From NCBI GenBank assembly GCA_025024175.1, contig QCXZ01000047.1, positions 930,001 through 994,000 on the forward strand: 64,000 nucleotides of DNA. The letters are read 5' to 3'. This document shows positions 32,609 through 42,952 of this stretch, piece by piece (the stretch's first letter is position 1; each line of letters starts with the position of its first letter). This DNA is from Rhyzopertha dominica (taxonomy: Eukaryota; Arthropoda; Insecta; Coleoptera; Bostrichidae). The notes beneath the pieces were generated by a model. That model had not been told where the DNA came from and searched no databases. It saw only the letters and a program-made list of their open reading frames with translations. Position numbers and translations under genes: made by a program.

Positions 32609-34463
32609 CAGTGGGTGCCAAAAAAAAAACGACTCACCACTAAAAAAAAGTTTCAAGCGTGAAAAAAACGTATATGCATATACTTTCTAAATTCGCCCGC
32701 ACTTTTTTCTTGTAGAAAATTTTGTGCTCTTTCACATGTGCTAATCAGTTTTTTTATTTGTTGGGCGAAAATTTTTATTTTTGCTTCCAAATGGAAGCAG
32801 TCATTTTTGAAGGGTGTCAAAAAAATGACTGTACATAAATCTGATCAATTTTATTGAAACAACACAAAAAAAAACAATTTAATAACAGTTAGTACTTGGT
32901 ACTATAACCTTTCGCGGCAATCACCGCAGCATTGAATCAACCAAATTAATCAATACGTCGATAGGTAACTTGCTCCATTCCTCCCGAAGAGTCGTCATCA
33001 AGTCGGCGGTTTTGAAGGGTGTCAAAAAAAGGACAGACTGAAAAATTATTATTTTTTAGCTAAGAATGGGAAAGCAAGCTTCGGTTGATGTTAAAACGCT
33101 TATTGCGAAGGCTATGACAAGCGGTTTGAGTTCCCGCGCAGTTGCCAATACGTATGGAGTGTCGCAAACAGCTGTGTGTAGGATTTTTCGCAAATGGAAT
33201 CTCACTGGTGGTGTGAGTCGCTCAGCAGGAAGCGGAAGGCCGTCGAAAATAACGAAGCGTATGCGCCGATCATTGGTTCGAATAGTGCGTGAAGATCCGC
33301 ACAAAACGAGCACTGATGTTCGCAGGAAAGCCGCAGATTCGTTTGGTATCGCTATCTCTAAAACCACGGCTTGTCGAATGTTGCGGTAATATTCATATTT
33401 TTATTCGCTTTATTTGTAACTTTTGAGCTGAATTTAGTGCCGAAGGACTAAAAGCTGCTAGGCCTTCCAAAAAACCGCTTATATCAAAGAAGAACATTCG
33501 AGCNCGCCTGAAATTCGCCAAGCAACATTTGCATTGGTCGACAGCAGACTGGGGTCGTGTGTTGTGGTCGGATGAATCGAAATTCAGTTTGTTCTCCACC
33601 GACGGAATTCGACATATCCGTCGTCCCAGTGGTGCTAGGAACAATTTGAAGTACACAATTCCTACCGTGAAGCACGGCGGTGGCTCTGTCATGGTTTGGG
33701 GTAAGAGTGAAAAATGTTAAGATTTTGTATAAAGTTATTCTTTCGTTGTTAGGTGCCTTTTCACGCGATGGGGTCGGCCCGCTGGTCCAGGTCAATGGAA
33801 TTATGCGAGCCACAGACTACCGCAACATTCTCGACACTCACATGTTGCCGCACGCTCTCGAAAAGATGAGTTCGGATTGGATATTCATGCAAGATAACGA
33901 TCCTAAGCACACGGCTCGTCTTATCAAAAGTTGGTTTGAAGAAAAGGAAGTCGGCAAAATCGATTGGCCAGCACAGTCTCCTGATCTGAATCCCATCGAA
34001 CATCTCTGGGAAGAGCTGGATCATCGCATAAGAACTCGAACATTCTCGAAAACCGCCGACTTGATGACGACTCTTCGGGAGGAATGGAGCAAGTTACCTA
34101 TCGACGTATTGATTAATTTGGTTGATTCAATGCCACGTCGCTGTGCTGCGGTGATTGCCGCGAAAGGTTATAGTACCAAGTACTAATTGTTATTAAATTG
34201 TTTTTTGTGTTGTTTCAATAAAATTGATCAGATTTATGTACTGAGTCCTTTTTTTGACACCCTTCAAAAATGACTGCTTCCATTTGGAAGCAAAAATAAA
34301 AATTTTCGCCCAACAAATAAAAAAACTGATTAGCACATGTGAAGGAGCACAAAATATTCTACAAGAAAAAAGTACGGGCGAATTTAGAAAGTATATGCAT
34401 ATACGTTTTTTCACGCTTGAAACTTTTTTTTAGTGGTGAGTCGTTTTTTTTTGGCACCCACTG
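32609..34463 (+). mobile_element. Tc1/mariner element with rearranged left arm
   Basis: 1,855 bp between TA dinucleotides (32607-32608, 34464-34465). It starts CAGTGGGTGCC and ends GGCACCCACTG. The terminal inverted repeats run about 240 bp. The left arm then continues to about 33020 as an inverted copy of the 3' end of the transposase gene (the stretch that reads TAGTACTTGGTACTATAAC near 32890 and ATCAAGTCGGCGGTTTT near 32999), before GAAGGGTGTCAAAAAAAGG resumes normal internal sequence. Confidence 0.9.
33066..34186 (+). CDS. Tc1-type transposase with two 52-bp introns
   Basis: Exons 33066-33385, 33438-33700 and 33753-34186 join in phase and give about 338 residues, the family's usual length. 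The N-terminus has the paired helix-turn-helix DNA-binding region (SSRAVANTYGVSQTAVCRIF) and a GRPSK-type linker (SGRPSKITKRM). The catalytic DD34E triad is intact: LWSDESKF, FMQDNDPKHTA, DLNPIEHLWEEL. Introns have GTAAT...TTTAG and GTAAG...GTTAG ends and are both 52 bp, near the minimum for insects. One N lies at 33504. Tc1 transposases are usually intronless, so the introns (or equal-sized insertions) are notable. Confidence 0.88.
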
Positions 34464-34961
34464 TATGAAACTCCATGGTTTCTTATAATCATCTCCATCG
34501 CAGTCATAATGATATGCTGTTGCTGTAACTGTTCCTGGTTACCATATATTGGAAAATTCTTCCCTAAAAGAATAGGCTGTTGTGGAACTCTACCCAACAT
34601 CTGCATCACTAATCACAATGAGAGGTACCAAATCAATGAGGAACACGCCATACGGTTAAACCGCCTACGCCGAATCTACCAAGACGAAGAACAGCAACCA
34701 ACCCTGGGTTCACCATCACGTGAGCTAGTGCCTATGTGTAGTGAAACTGTTGAATATTACTCGCGTCTAGCCGGACGAGGATATTTTGGCTGGGAGGCTT
34801 CGCACTTGCGCGCTGCTATCGCTAGCTTTGCGCGCGCGAAGTGAATGTTGTGGTTACTTACGGAAGACGGTAGGCATTGTCCATTTATCCGAAAACAAAT
34901 TAATATCACTGCGTGTTTCAAGTGTGTGTTGTCGTTGTGACAATAGGTTGTATTGGTAACT

Positions 34962-36189
34962 ATGGAATCATCTACGACTTGTAAAATTTGTAAGAAAAAT
35001 TATTCGAAGTATTCTAACCTTCGCTTGCACTTGAAAAAGATCCGTCCTGGTAAGTTATAAATAATTGTAGCAGTTTTGGCGACGATTTCATACGCTTTGA
35101 ACTTTACTCAGATCTTTTGGAAGATTTAGCCCCCAAAAAGGTTTACAATCGTAAAGCCGTTTGCAACGAGTGCAATACATTTTTTTCTAAATATTCTAAT
35201 CTGAAGGCACACGTCAAGACTTTTCATCCAGGTAATATATAGTGTTAATATTGTAAGAATCTAATAACTAATAGGTTCGTTGTATATTTCTAGACAAACT
35301 AGATGTCTTGGTAAAAGACAAATATTATCCCTATACATGTAACGAGTGCAAAAGAAACTTTTCTGATTTAAAAAATTTCAAATCCCACACCAGGACACAT
35401 CAGATTTCTGAAAATACAAACACAGCTGCATTCACTTGTCCTTTGTGCCAGTTTAAAGATTATTCGAAATCAAAATTAATGGATCACTTTAAAACAAGAC
35501 ATGACATTTCTGTAGAAGTTGAAATCAAAAAGTTTAAATCTTTCGACGACTTTAATTTGTGGAAATCGGCAGAAGAAAAGAGGACGAAATCAAGTTTTGT
35601 TAACAAACACGGATCGTACGCTACTTCCAATTATGTAAAAAAACTTTATGAGTGCCACCGATCTGGAAAATACATTTCCGAAGGAAGTGGTTTGAGGCAC
35701 CTTAAAACTCAGGGCAGCAACAAAATAGGTGCATTTTGCCCAGCCGCTATTACCTTGACGGTGGAAGAGGAAATGTATAAGATTAGTTACATTAAAACCC
35801 ATGTTGGACACGACAATGACTTAGGACACTTATTTTTAAATAAGGAAGACAGAGAAGAAGTTGCTAGCAAAATAGCTGCCAAGATACCACTACCCACGAT
35901 TTTGGACGACATTCGAGACACGATTTGCAGCAGCAATTTCGAGAGATTGCATCTCATCACTAAAAAAGACCTTTATAATATCGAGCAGACGTATAATCTT
36001 AATGCCACGTCAGTAAGACACAAAGACGACGCAATTAGTGTTGATTCATGGGTCAATGAAGTCCAAGATAGCAATTGCGTAGTTCTTTATAAGCCTCAAG
36101 GTGTAACATCAGATGAACACGTACATCTGAAAAAGGGTGATTTTGTCCTAATTATAATGACCGATGGCCAGAAGGAAATACTTGAATGA
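34962..36189 (+). CDS. MULE transposase N-terminal part: four C2H2 fingers and FAR1-like region
   Basis: Exons 34962-35049, 35112-35231 and 35294-36189 join in phase. Fingers: CKICKKNYSKYSNLRLH, CNECNTFFSKYSNLKAH, CNECKRNFSDLKNFKSH, CPLCQFKDYSKSKLMDH. Next comes a region with FDDFNLWKSAEEKRTKS, YECHRSG, and a helical linker that precedes the DDE domain in related proteins. The frame ends at LIIMTDGQKEILE, exactly where the catalytic domain should begin. It could still make a DNA-binding protein of about 367 residues that recognises MULE ends (inference). Confidence 0.75.
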
Positions 36190-36837
36190 ATGTTCGGAAT
36201 GTGATGCTTGTTTGCACAAGTATTCATGTACTTGTATAGACTCAAGTATAAAGTATAACATGTGCAAACATGTTCACTTAGTGTGCCGATATCAGTTCAG
36301 TATCAAGTTTTAGAAGCAAATCCCATGGCGGCTACTGAGAAAATGGATTTGGACATTAACAAAGGTACTTATGCATTCTTTTAGTTCATAGGTTACATCT
36401 TTCTTGTTTTAGGTGACTATGATTTAATAATCGATGAATCTAAATCTACATCAACTGTCACTGAAATACCGACCATAGTTGAAATTTTGGGCAAGAGTGG
36501 AGGCAATAGCAGTGGCAATTTAGAAGAAGAAAAACGCAGCTTCAAAATCTGGCTGTGTACTCAAGTTGACAGGATATCTTCAATGGAGCAACTTGCTGCT
36601 GCAAAACGAATCAATGCACCCTTAGAGCCAACATTAAATGGTTTAGTAATGAATGAGGAACGCGCTCGCGGACTGGTAGTACTTGACAATAAACGCATTC
36701 CACATAATAAGAAAATACCAACTCAAAGATGCCAGTTTTCTACCAAAAAGAAAAATAAGTCGGACAAACGCAGTTTAAAAAAGCCGTGTGATTCGGATAT
36801 AAATACTAAGGCATTGCAATTATTACATCCGCAATAA
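36180..36837 (+). pseudogene. MULE transposase C-terminal part: SWIM finger and tail
   Basis: In the next frame after the deletion point, CDACLHKYSCTCIDSSIKYN and MCKHVHLVC form a SWIM zinc finger (CxC...CxH), the normal C-terminal neighbour of a MULE DDE domain. A further exon (from about 36413 after TTGTTTTAG) gives ISSMEQLAAAKRINAPLEPT and a basic tail to 36837. The DDE core expected between this and the upstream part is missing, and the junction is out of frame. Confidence 0.65.
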
Positions 36838-37026
36838 ATTATTGTTTTTCAGGGATATTTTCATTTCATTTATCTACACGCGCTTATCCGCAATAGCACC
36901 TATTTGTTTCTTGTTTGAAGGAGAAACGCCTACCNTCTATATTCGCGCAAANAGGTAGCATCGCGCGCNTGTACAAAGCCTCCCAGCCAAAATATCCTCG
37001 TCCGGCTAGACGCGAGTTTGAATATT

Positions 37027-37779
37027 CAGGTGCAAGCCTAGATAGTGCAAGTGCCGCCAAATCCTTTAACGGTGTAGAAACACGCTTTCGCTAGTCGGGT
37101 GACAGACGCTTTTATATCTAACGTTCTAATCAATTCAACATCGAAGTAAAACTCTTATTCTTTATATAATTTTTAGTGTAATTACATGATCTTTTTAGTT
37201 AAGAATTAATACTCAATACAAATGATTAAATTTATTAATATTTTCTTCTAATATTCATGTCATTGTGATAACTTTAGTAAGCAAGCGAAACAAAATATGT
37301 CTCTTTAAGTTTATTTTGATAGTTAAATCTCCTATCAAAATTCTTAGGGAGGAAGTGTTAAATACCTATTCTACCTTTTAACTTAATCAATCTAATTATC
37401 ACTATTTCATAGTCATTTATGCATTAATAGAATTATGTCGTTAGTCCCCAAATATGTTTTGTTCATATTTGACTAAAGTCACGTACACACCATTTGCGTA
37501 CATATGGACCCTGCAAAACCACGCGCTTAACTTTATAAAGTATATTTTTCTATTTCCAAATCTGCCGTAGTGCAGAGCTAATAAAATCGAAATTGCCGTA
37601 TTTTTTTGATTTCTCATAAGATGAATAATTCCCAAAATATAAATTAATTAAAATTTGCCTTTAAAATTATCGTCACAAACGAATAAACAGAAATAGTTTC
37701 ACACCCTCTTTAGTTAGGCTAGCCGCCGCTGAAAATGTCCAATGTTATTGTTGTGTTAGGTCGTGTTTGTTTATCTTTA
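37027..37779. other. Env end, 3' LTR start, then nothing recognised
   Basis: Env stops at 37094. A polypurine tract at 37346-37355 leads to TGTTAAATACC at 37356, the likely start of the 3' LTR of element C. Its end could not be placed because no second copy is in the window. Confidence 0.5.
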
Positions 37780-37977
37780 TTAATCCAGTTTGATTTGTAT
37801 TACTTTATCTTTGATAAGTATTGAAAGTGTGTTTAATATGTCTAAGAAAGTGTTGATTTTATTCTGCTCTGGTGTTATTTTACCACGAACAGTACGAATA
37901 TTACCGCTTCGCTTCAACTGAACATAATCTACAGCATCATCTCCACATGACTTACCTGCAGATCTACAAACAAACAA
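37780..37977 (-). pseudogene. Fragment of SWIM/YqaJ-associated insect repeat protein
   Basis: The minus strand encodes KSCGDDAVDYVQLKRSGNI then RGKITPEQN. From memory this resembles the stretch before the SWIM finger in multi-copy insect proteins that end in a YqaJ-type exonuclease domain. No other part of such a gene is adjacent. A separate YqaJ-like fragment lies at 45.0-45.3 kb. Confidence 0.4.
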
Positions 37978-38132
37978 GAAATTATAATAATTTATTTATA
38001 ATATGTATTCAAATGTTGAGGTTATATTTACATCGGCGACACTTGTTGTCTTGTTGATAACTAACAATCGGTAGCAGGTAGGTAGATCTTAATTGTACTA
38101 AAACACGAAATTGCGATTACACTAAACATNCC

Positions 38133-38270
38133 CATTAGTCGTCTCGTTCTCCTGACTTGAACGCGATGGATTTCTTCCTTTGGGAATACCTTAAAGAAAA
38201 ATTGTATGCAACACCTGTTCCATCAATTTAGGAACTGAGAAGAAGAATTGTTTATTATGGAAATGAAGTT
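38133..38270 (+). pseudogene. Mariner/Tc-type transposase C-terminal relic
   Basis: Encodes RSPDLNAMDFFLWEYLKEKL, then ATPVPSI, stop and ELRRRI: the DDE_3-type motif around the third catalytic residue, with an in-frame TAG. Only about 40 residues survive. Confidence 0.7.
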
Positions 38271-38743
38271 CGAGTTGAGATTTTTAAGAGTTCAGTTTTC
38301 AATGAGTAAAAGAATGGAGTGTTTACATCAAAATAGTGAACATTTTGAACAATTTTGTAAATTAATAAATATTTAAGTGAGAAATTGTAAATTAAATAGA
38401 GCTTTAAATTCAATTTAAGTTAGTAACAAGGCTAAGTATATATTTTTTTAGCAAAACGTTGCGTTTAGTCAAAACTTTACAAGAGCCAAAAAAGTTTACG
38501 AATTTCCTAATAGACACTATTTTTAAATAAAAGAAAATACTTAAGAATAAAAAGTTCTAGATTTTATAACAGTTGTACGTTGAATTTTTCATTTTTTGTT
38601 TTTAAGTATTCATTAACAACTACCAAAAATTGTCAACAGTCCAGAAGGTATTATTAAAAATATGATTTTTTGTTCAACATTGAGGATCTTATAACATTTT
38701 ACCTGTACCTGCTAGCAGAGCTGGGAAAGAACTTGTAACTAAG

Positions 38744-39012
38744 ATACTTTTAGTAACTAAGTTACACTTGGTAACTTAGTTACAGTAACTTAGTTACTTT
38801 TAATTTGGGTCAAAAAGGAACTAATAACGTAGTTACTTATTAAAAATGTAACTGTAACTGTAACTTTTTTGTTGTTGTAACGTAATTAAGTTACCTTTCA
38901 GTAACTAAGTTACATTTTAGTAACTAAGTTACTTTTCGGTAACTAAGTTACTTTTCGGTAACTAAGTTACTTTTCAGTAACTAAGTTACTTTTCAGTAAC
39001 TTAGTTACTTTT
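38744..39012. repeat. Subterminal palindrome array of hAT element
   Basis: At least eight full or partial copies of the 13-bp palindrome GTAACTWAGTTAC, most spaced by 5-6 bp (TTTTC). The right end has a looser set (43258-43380). These are likely transposase-binding sites. Confidence 0.85.
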
Positions 39013-39729
39013 TTCTCTAATACGCGTGCGCTCCGTGCGTAGACATGAACAAACAAGTTGTTGCATCTTGAGTCGCAAACTGTCTGGTGTGGCTCTGGTC
39101 AGCTGTGGCTGTGACTCTTTATGGAGGATAGAGGTAAGTTTCTTTACTTACGCTATATTATATATAAAATTTTAAGGGAGTGTCTACCCGACCGTCGGAC
39201 GGATGTTTAACCTGTGTAAATCGACCGTCGGACGGTTAAATACCGCCTCTTATTTGACCGTCGAGTCTAGAGAATACAGAACATCTAATGTTATTTAATA
39301 TTCTTGGCACAGAACAACAACTATCTTAGCATTGTTAGCTTTGTCAGTGTTTGCAAATTATGAAATTAAAACTGATGATGGAAGTGGTCACGTTATTAGA
39401 CATTAAGATAGGTGACAAATGTACTGCCGTCATCCACGTTGCATCCAGGAATCATTGATTTAGTGATTTCGATTCGATTTATAATTTTGCTTCCAAGAAA
39501 ATACAAGTCATATATTATTTTTTCTGGAAGCTTCAAATCTTTGTACTAAATTGACACGCAGACTAACATGTATACTGGGATGAAAACTTGTGTCGTGTCA
39601 AAAAAGTATTTATTTTCATTCATTTCAATTTTTAAGTTGTAATACGTATTATGTAGGAAAGTTTATTTAATGCTATCTTTTAAGACTAGGCTTTATCTTT
39701 TGAAAGCCACTACTTTTAGGATGTTGTGG

Positions 39730-39780
39730 TGTAGAGCTGGGCAAAAATAATTGATTAATCGATTTTTCGATTATTTCTGT
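39730..39780. repeat. Possible remnant of another hAT-like terminus
   Basis: GAGCTGGGCAAAAATAATTG then ATTAATCGATTTTTCG is the style of a second hAT family end, inside the large hAT element. Only one end is seen. Confidence 0.3.
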
Positions 39781-40222
39781 TTAAATTATTATAAATGTTA
39801 TCTCAATTCTATACAAATGGCAACACCGCAATTTGTCTTAAAGTTAGTTGTTATAAATAATTATTCCCGCACTTCAAAAAACAAATACTAAATGTAATTT
39901 ACTATTTCAATCACAGATCTATAAACTAACGACTATTTTACATTTTTTATCAACTTTATTTGCAAAATAATTGGTTAAAACCAATTGGTTAAAGTTGAAA
40001 AGATGACAAAAAGTCTAACATTGTTCAAAGAGACGTAATAATGCTTCAACTCGCCTAGGGTTCGTGATTATGACTATACATCTTCGTGAATTATGGGTAT
40101 CACAATCGCTCACATAACAATATTGATTACATACCAGTAGAGTACATATTTTAACATTATCAATTTCAACGGTATCAATTTTTGTTACTCCATTTTCAGC
40201 TTTCAGGAATTGGTATTAGAAT

Positions 40223-42598
40223 ATGGATCTAGAGCCAGAGGCGAATACTCCAGAAGACCCATATGCTACCGATGGGGATGCCGATCCCGAATATATTCCC
40301 GAGCCGAAAAAGACCAAAACAACTACAATTATCCGTGACTATTTTCCAACCGTATCAAAAACTAGAAGTCAACATGATTTCGCAAGAGCTGGAGACGGAG
40401 ATACATCGACAAGGAGTTCTTGTTCTACTTCCACGCTGAATTTCGAAGATGACGACGCGGACAGTAGAAGTAACACTAGTGTTAGTTCTAGTTCTAGTTG
40501 CAAAAACCAAGAAAGAGGAGCTCTTTTTGATGGCAAATTCTATAAAATTATATCTCAGAACGATAAGAACATTCAAGCATTATGCCAAATATGTATTCCA
40601 AAAGAGCATAAAATACGAGGTTCCGTGACGTCTTCAGCAAACTTTTTAAAACACCTAAGAACAAAACATGAGACCGCATACAAAGAATATCTTCTGCATA
40701 AAAATTTAAGAAAGCAACAGAAAAGCAGCTCTTTAATTTCTAATCCCGCATCTAAGTCCAACGTATCATCTTTTAGTCAAAAACAAACTGATATTCGTTC
40801 TAGCTGGAAAGGGAAAACTATTACACAAAGTGATTTTGATGATAGAATAGTAAAATTCGTAACAGGAACTATGTCAGCATTATCAATCATAGATTCTCAA
40901 TATTTTAAGCAAATATTTTCCGATATGCCGTATAAAGTCATGTCTAGGGGTACGCTTATGACCAAAATAGCCGGCTTGAACAAAAGTATGCTGAGCACAC
41001 TACGAGAGAAAATAAGTTCAGTAGAGTATGTTTGTACTACAGCCGATATATGGTCGTCAAAAAAACGAAGTTTTCTCGGGGTTACGTGCCATTGGTTAGA
41101 CCCTGATCTCCAGCGTCACTCAGCAGCACTAGCTTGCAGGAGATTTAAAGGATGTCATACGTATGACAAAATATCAGAACTCCTTGATGAAATTCACAGT
41201 GAATTTGATTTGGATTATACAAAAATAATTGCTACCACAACCGATAATGGGGCCAATTTTGTAAAGGCTTTCAAAGAGTATGGAGTAAAGTTACAAAATG
41301 ATATCATTTTAAGCACACTGTGCGATCATTCTACCCGGGATCTTGAAAATTCAGATGAAATGGACGAGGACGATGATGAGGAACTGGGCGTGTCTTTAAT
41401 TCAACAAAATGATGCAACATTTTTGGAAGAAGGTGGAGATGATGCTAATGTCAAATTAGTTCAACTACCAAAACATTTGAGATGTGGAAGCCATACTCTC
41501 AATTTAATTGCGACAAGTGATATAATGAATGCCGTGAACAAGAATCATTCCTTAAGATCACGACATACATCTATAATGCATAAGTGTACAGTATTATGGA
41601 ATAAAGCAGGGAGGCCCAAGTCGGCTGAAATAATCAAATCTACACTTGGATATGATTTAAGCTATCCTGGAGTAACAAGGTGGAACTCCTTGTACGATTC
41701 CTTGACTCAGATACTAAGATTTAGAGCACAATTACCTACTCTGTATGAAAATTTAGGTGTTTCTCGATCTGAAATGTTAAAGGATGCGGATTTGCTTTAT
41801 ATTGAAGAATATTGTCTAGTTTTGAAACCCCTCAGTCAGACTTTGGATTTATTGCAAGGCGAGAAAAATTGTCATTATGGTTACATTTTACCAAGTATAC
41901 TAAATCTCAATAGAAAATTCGAAAATTTGAAAAACAAAAATTTTAAATATATGACTGAAATACTAGTCGCCTGCACTGAAGGACTTAAGAGACGATTTGC
42001 AAATTTTTTTACCCCAAATTTGAATGCCAATGCAATAAACAATTCTAGGGATGCAGTAATAGCTGCAGTTTGTCACCCTTCGTTTAAGTTTCGATGGATG
42101 AGTCTGCTTGATAAAAATATATGCATCACCAAAGAAGAAATTCAACAAGAAGTAGCAGACGAAGCTTTAAAGCTGACAAAGGAAGTAGAAGAAGAAGTAA
42201 CACAAACTCACACCAAAACATCAACATCTAATACAACAAAAAGTTTCTTTGAATTTGACGATGAGAATGTACATGAGAACATTACTCCTGCAAATAAACG
42301 AAGTCGTATCGAATTAGAAATTTTGCAGTTTTTGCAAGACCCTTCTAGAGAATTGGAAATGTTGAAAAAATTTCCGCATGTATTAAACGTTTTTAAAAAA
42401 TTTAATACACCCCTGCCTTCTTCGGCACCGGTAGAACGGCTCTTTTCATTTGCAACATTTTTGAACGCACCTAGAAGACACGCATTGGCTGATGTCAATT
42501 TTGAAAGATTGGTGTTGCTGAAAGCTAACGGTGCAATGAATGGATGGACTAGTCCAATTCAGGAGCTGGTGCAATATAGTCAACATTGTCCTACTTAA
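40223..42598 (+). CDS. hAT transposase, full length
   Basis: 791 residues from ATG, preceded by a likely splice acceptor (CATTTTCAG, 40199); a candidate 5' non-coding exon ends near 39132 (AG|GTAAGT). A BED zinc finger lies around residues 120-155 (CQICIP, then FLKHLRTKHE). The RNase-H-like core has TTADIWSSKKRSFLG (first Asp), IIATTTDNGANF (second Asp), LRCGSHTLNLIA, and PGVTRWNSLYDSL. The C-terminal dimerisation domain has SSAPVERLFSFATF (Glu) and RRHALADVNFERLVLLKANG. No stop or shift. It cuts out and inserts the element in the nucleus; the intact frame and intact ends make autonomous activity plausible. Confidence 0.93.
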   Translation: MDLEPEANTPEDPYATDGDADPEYIPEPKKTKTTTIIRDYFPTVSKTRSQHDFARAGDGDTSTRSSCSTSTLNFEDDDADSRSNTSVSSSSSCKNQERGALFDGKFYKIISQNDKNIQALCQICIPKEHKIRGSVTSSANFLKHLRTKHETAYKEYLLHKNLRKQQKSSSLISNPASKSNVSSFSQKQTDIRSSWKGKTITQSDFDDRIVKFVTGTMSALSIIDSQYFKQIFSDMPYKVMSRGTLMTKIAGLNKSMLSTLREKISSVEYVCTTADIWSSKKRSFLGVTCHWLDPDLQRHSAALACRRFKGCHTYDKISELLDEIHSEFDLDYTKIIATTTDNGANFVKAFKEYGVKLQNDIILSTLCDHSTRDLENSDEMDEDDDEELGVSLIQQNDATFLEEGGDDANVKLVQLPKHLRCGSHTLNLIATSDIMNAVNKNHSLRSRHTSIMHKCTVLWNKAGRPKSAEIIKSTLGYDLSYPGVTRWNSLYDSLTQILRFRAQLPTLYENLGVSRSEMLKDADLLYIEEYCLVLKPLSQTLDLLQGEKNCHYGYILPSILNLNRKFENLKNKNFKYMTEILVACTEGLKRRFANFFTPNLNANAINNSRDAVIAAVCHPSFKFRWMSLLDKNICITKEEIQQEVADEALKLTKEVEEEVTQTHTKTSTSNTTKSFFEFDDENVHENITPANKRSRIELEILQFLQDPSRELEMLKKFPHVLNVFKKFNTPLPSSAPVERLFSFATFLNAPRRHALADVNFERLVLLKANGAMNGWTSPIQELVQYSQHCPT

Positions 42599-42705
42599 CA
42601 TAGAAATGACGGACCAAGACCAAAGAATATTGTTTTCATTTTTGATTAGGACATCAATAATGTTTATTTAAATTTGTTTTTTGTTATAGGGAACTCAAAC
42701 ATAAG

Positions 42706-42952
42706 GGGTGCGTATCATGCGCTTGGAATCTTATGCACTTGGAGTCTGAGAAGATCGCTTTTTTCAAATGTCATTTTTAAAATTTGTCATTTTTACAGTT
42801 AGCCATATAAGTAGTGGTCCTTCTTGTAAACACAATTTACGATCACTACTCATATGGTCGACTGTAAAAATGACATATTTTAAAATGACATTTGAAAAAA
42901 GAGATCTTCTCAGACTCATGCGCATAAGATTCCAAGCCCTTGATACGCACCC
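42706..42952. mobile_element. Palindromic MITE with 8-bp duplication
   Basis: 247 bp. GGGTGCGTATCATGCGCTTG on the left pairs with the right end (ends TTGATACGCACCC), with near-complete complementarity of about 110 bp per arm. It is flanked by AACATAAG on both sides (42698-42705, 42953-42960). The 8-bp duplication suggests mobilisation by a hAT-type transposase. Confidence 0.88.

Larger units (their letters stand above)
34759..37017 (+). mobile_element. Mutator-like element (MULE), catalytic core lost
   Basis: 2,259 bp. Ends ACTCGCGTCTAGCCGGACGA and its inverse (36998-37017), with complementarity running through GGATATTTTGGCTGGGAGGC. It is flanked by a perfect 9-bp duplication TTGAATATT (34750-34758, 37018-37026), the size typical of Mutator elements. 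It carries a multi-exon gene with C2H2 fingers, a FAR1-like region, a SWIM finger and a C-terminal tail, but no DDE domain. Inserted in the env tail of element C. Confidence 0.9.
31306..37094 (+). pseudogene. env: Envelope-like gene of element C, split by Tc1 and MULE
   Basis: Starts overlapping the end of the integrase frame. A hydrophobic signal-like segment (SSLFPYLLFIIIPLTHV) is followed by an ectodomain to 31674, a stop, then RNWLFGTPDASDAKYY and a coiled-coil-like region to 31992, then further shifted pieces to 32606. After the Tc1 element the frame resumes at 34466 with a membrane segment (GFLIIISIAVIMICCC) and a cytoplasmic tail. After the MULE it ends at a TAG (37092). The layout fits the fusion-type Env of insect errantiviruses (baculovirus F-like). 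Several stops and shifts plus two insertions make it non-functional. Confidence 0.75.
28140..37370 (+). mobile_element. Errantivirus-like LTR element C with env, nested insertions
   Basis: Related to the element at 18.4 kb. It shows a protease region (28274-28750), linker and partial RT (28786-29427), RNase H and connection (29430-29770), integrase (30300-31340), env (31306-37094, interrupted by a Tc1 and a MULE), a polypurine tract AGGGAGGAAG (37346-37355) and the start of a 3' LTR (TGTTAAATACC, 37356). No 5' LTR or gag is seen; the left side is truncated or rearranged against element B scraps. Confidence 0.8.

Noticed and set aside
38744..39012. Regular short repeats as a CRISPR array
   Set aside because: Units are 13-bp palindromes with 5-6 bp spacing at a hAT end in a eukaryotic genome.
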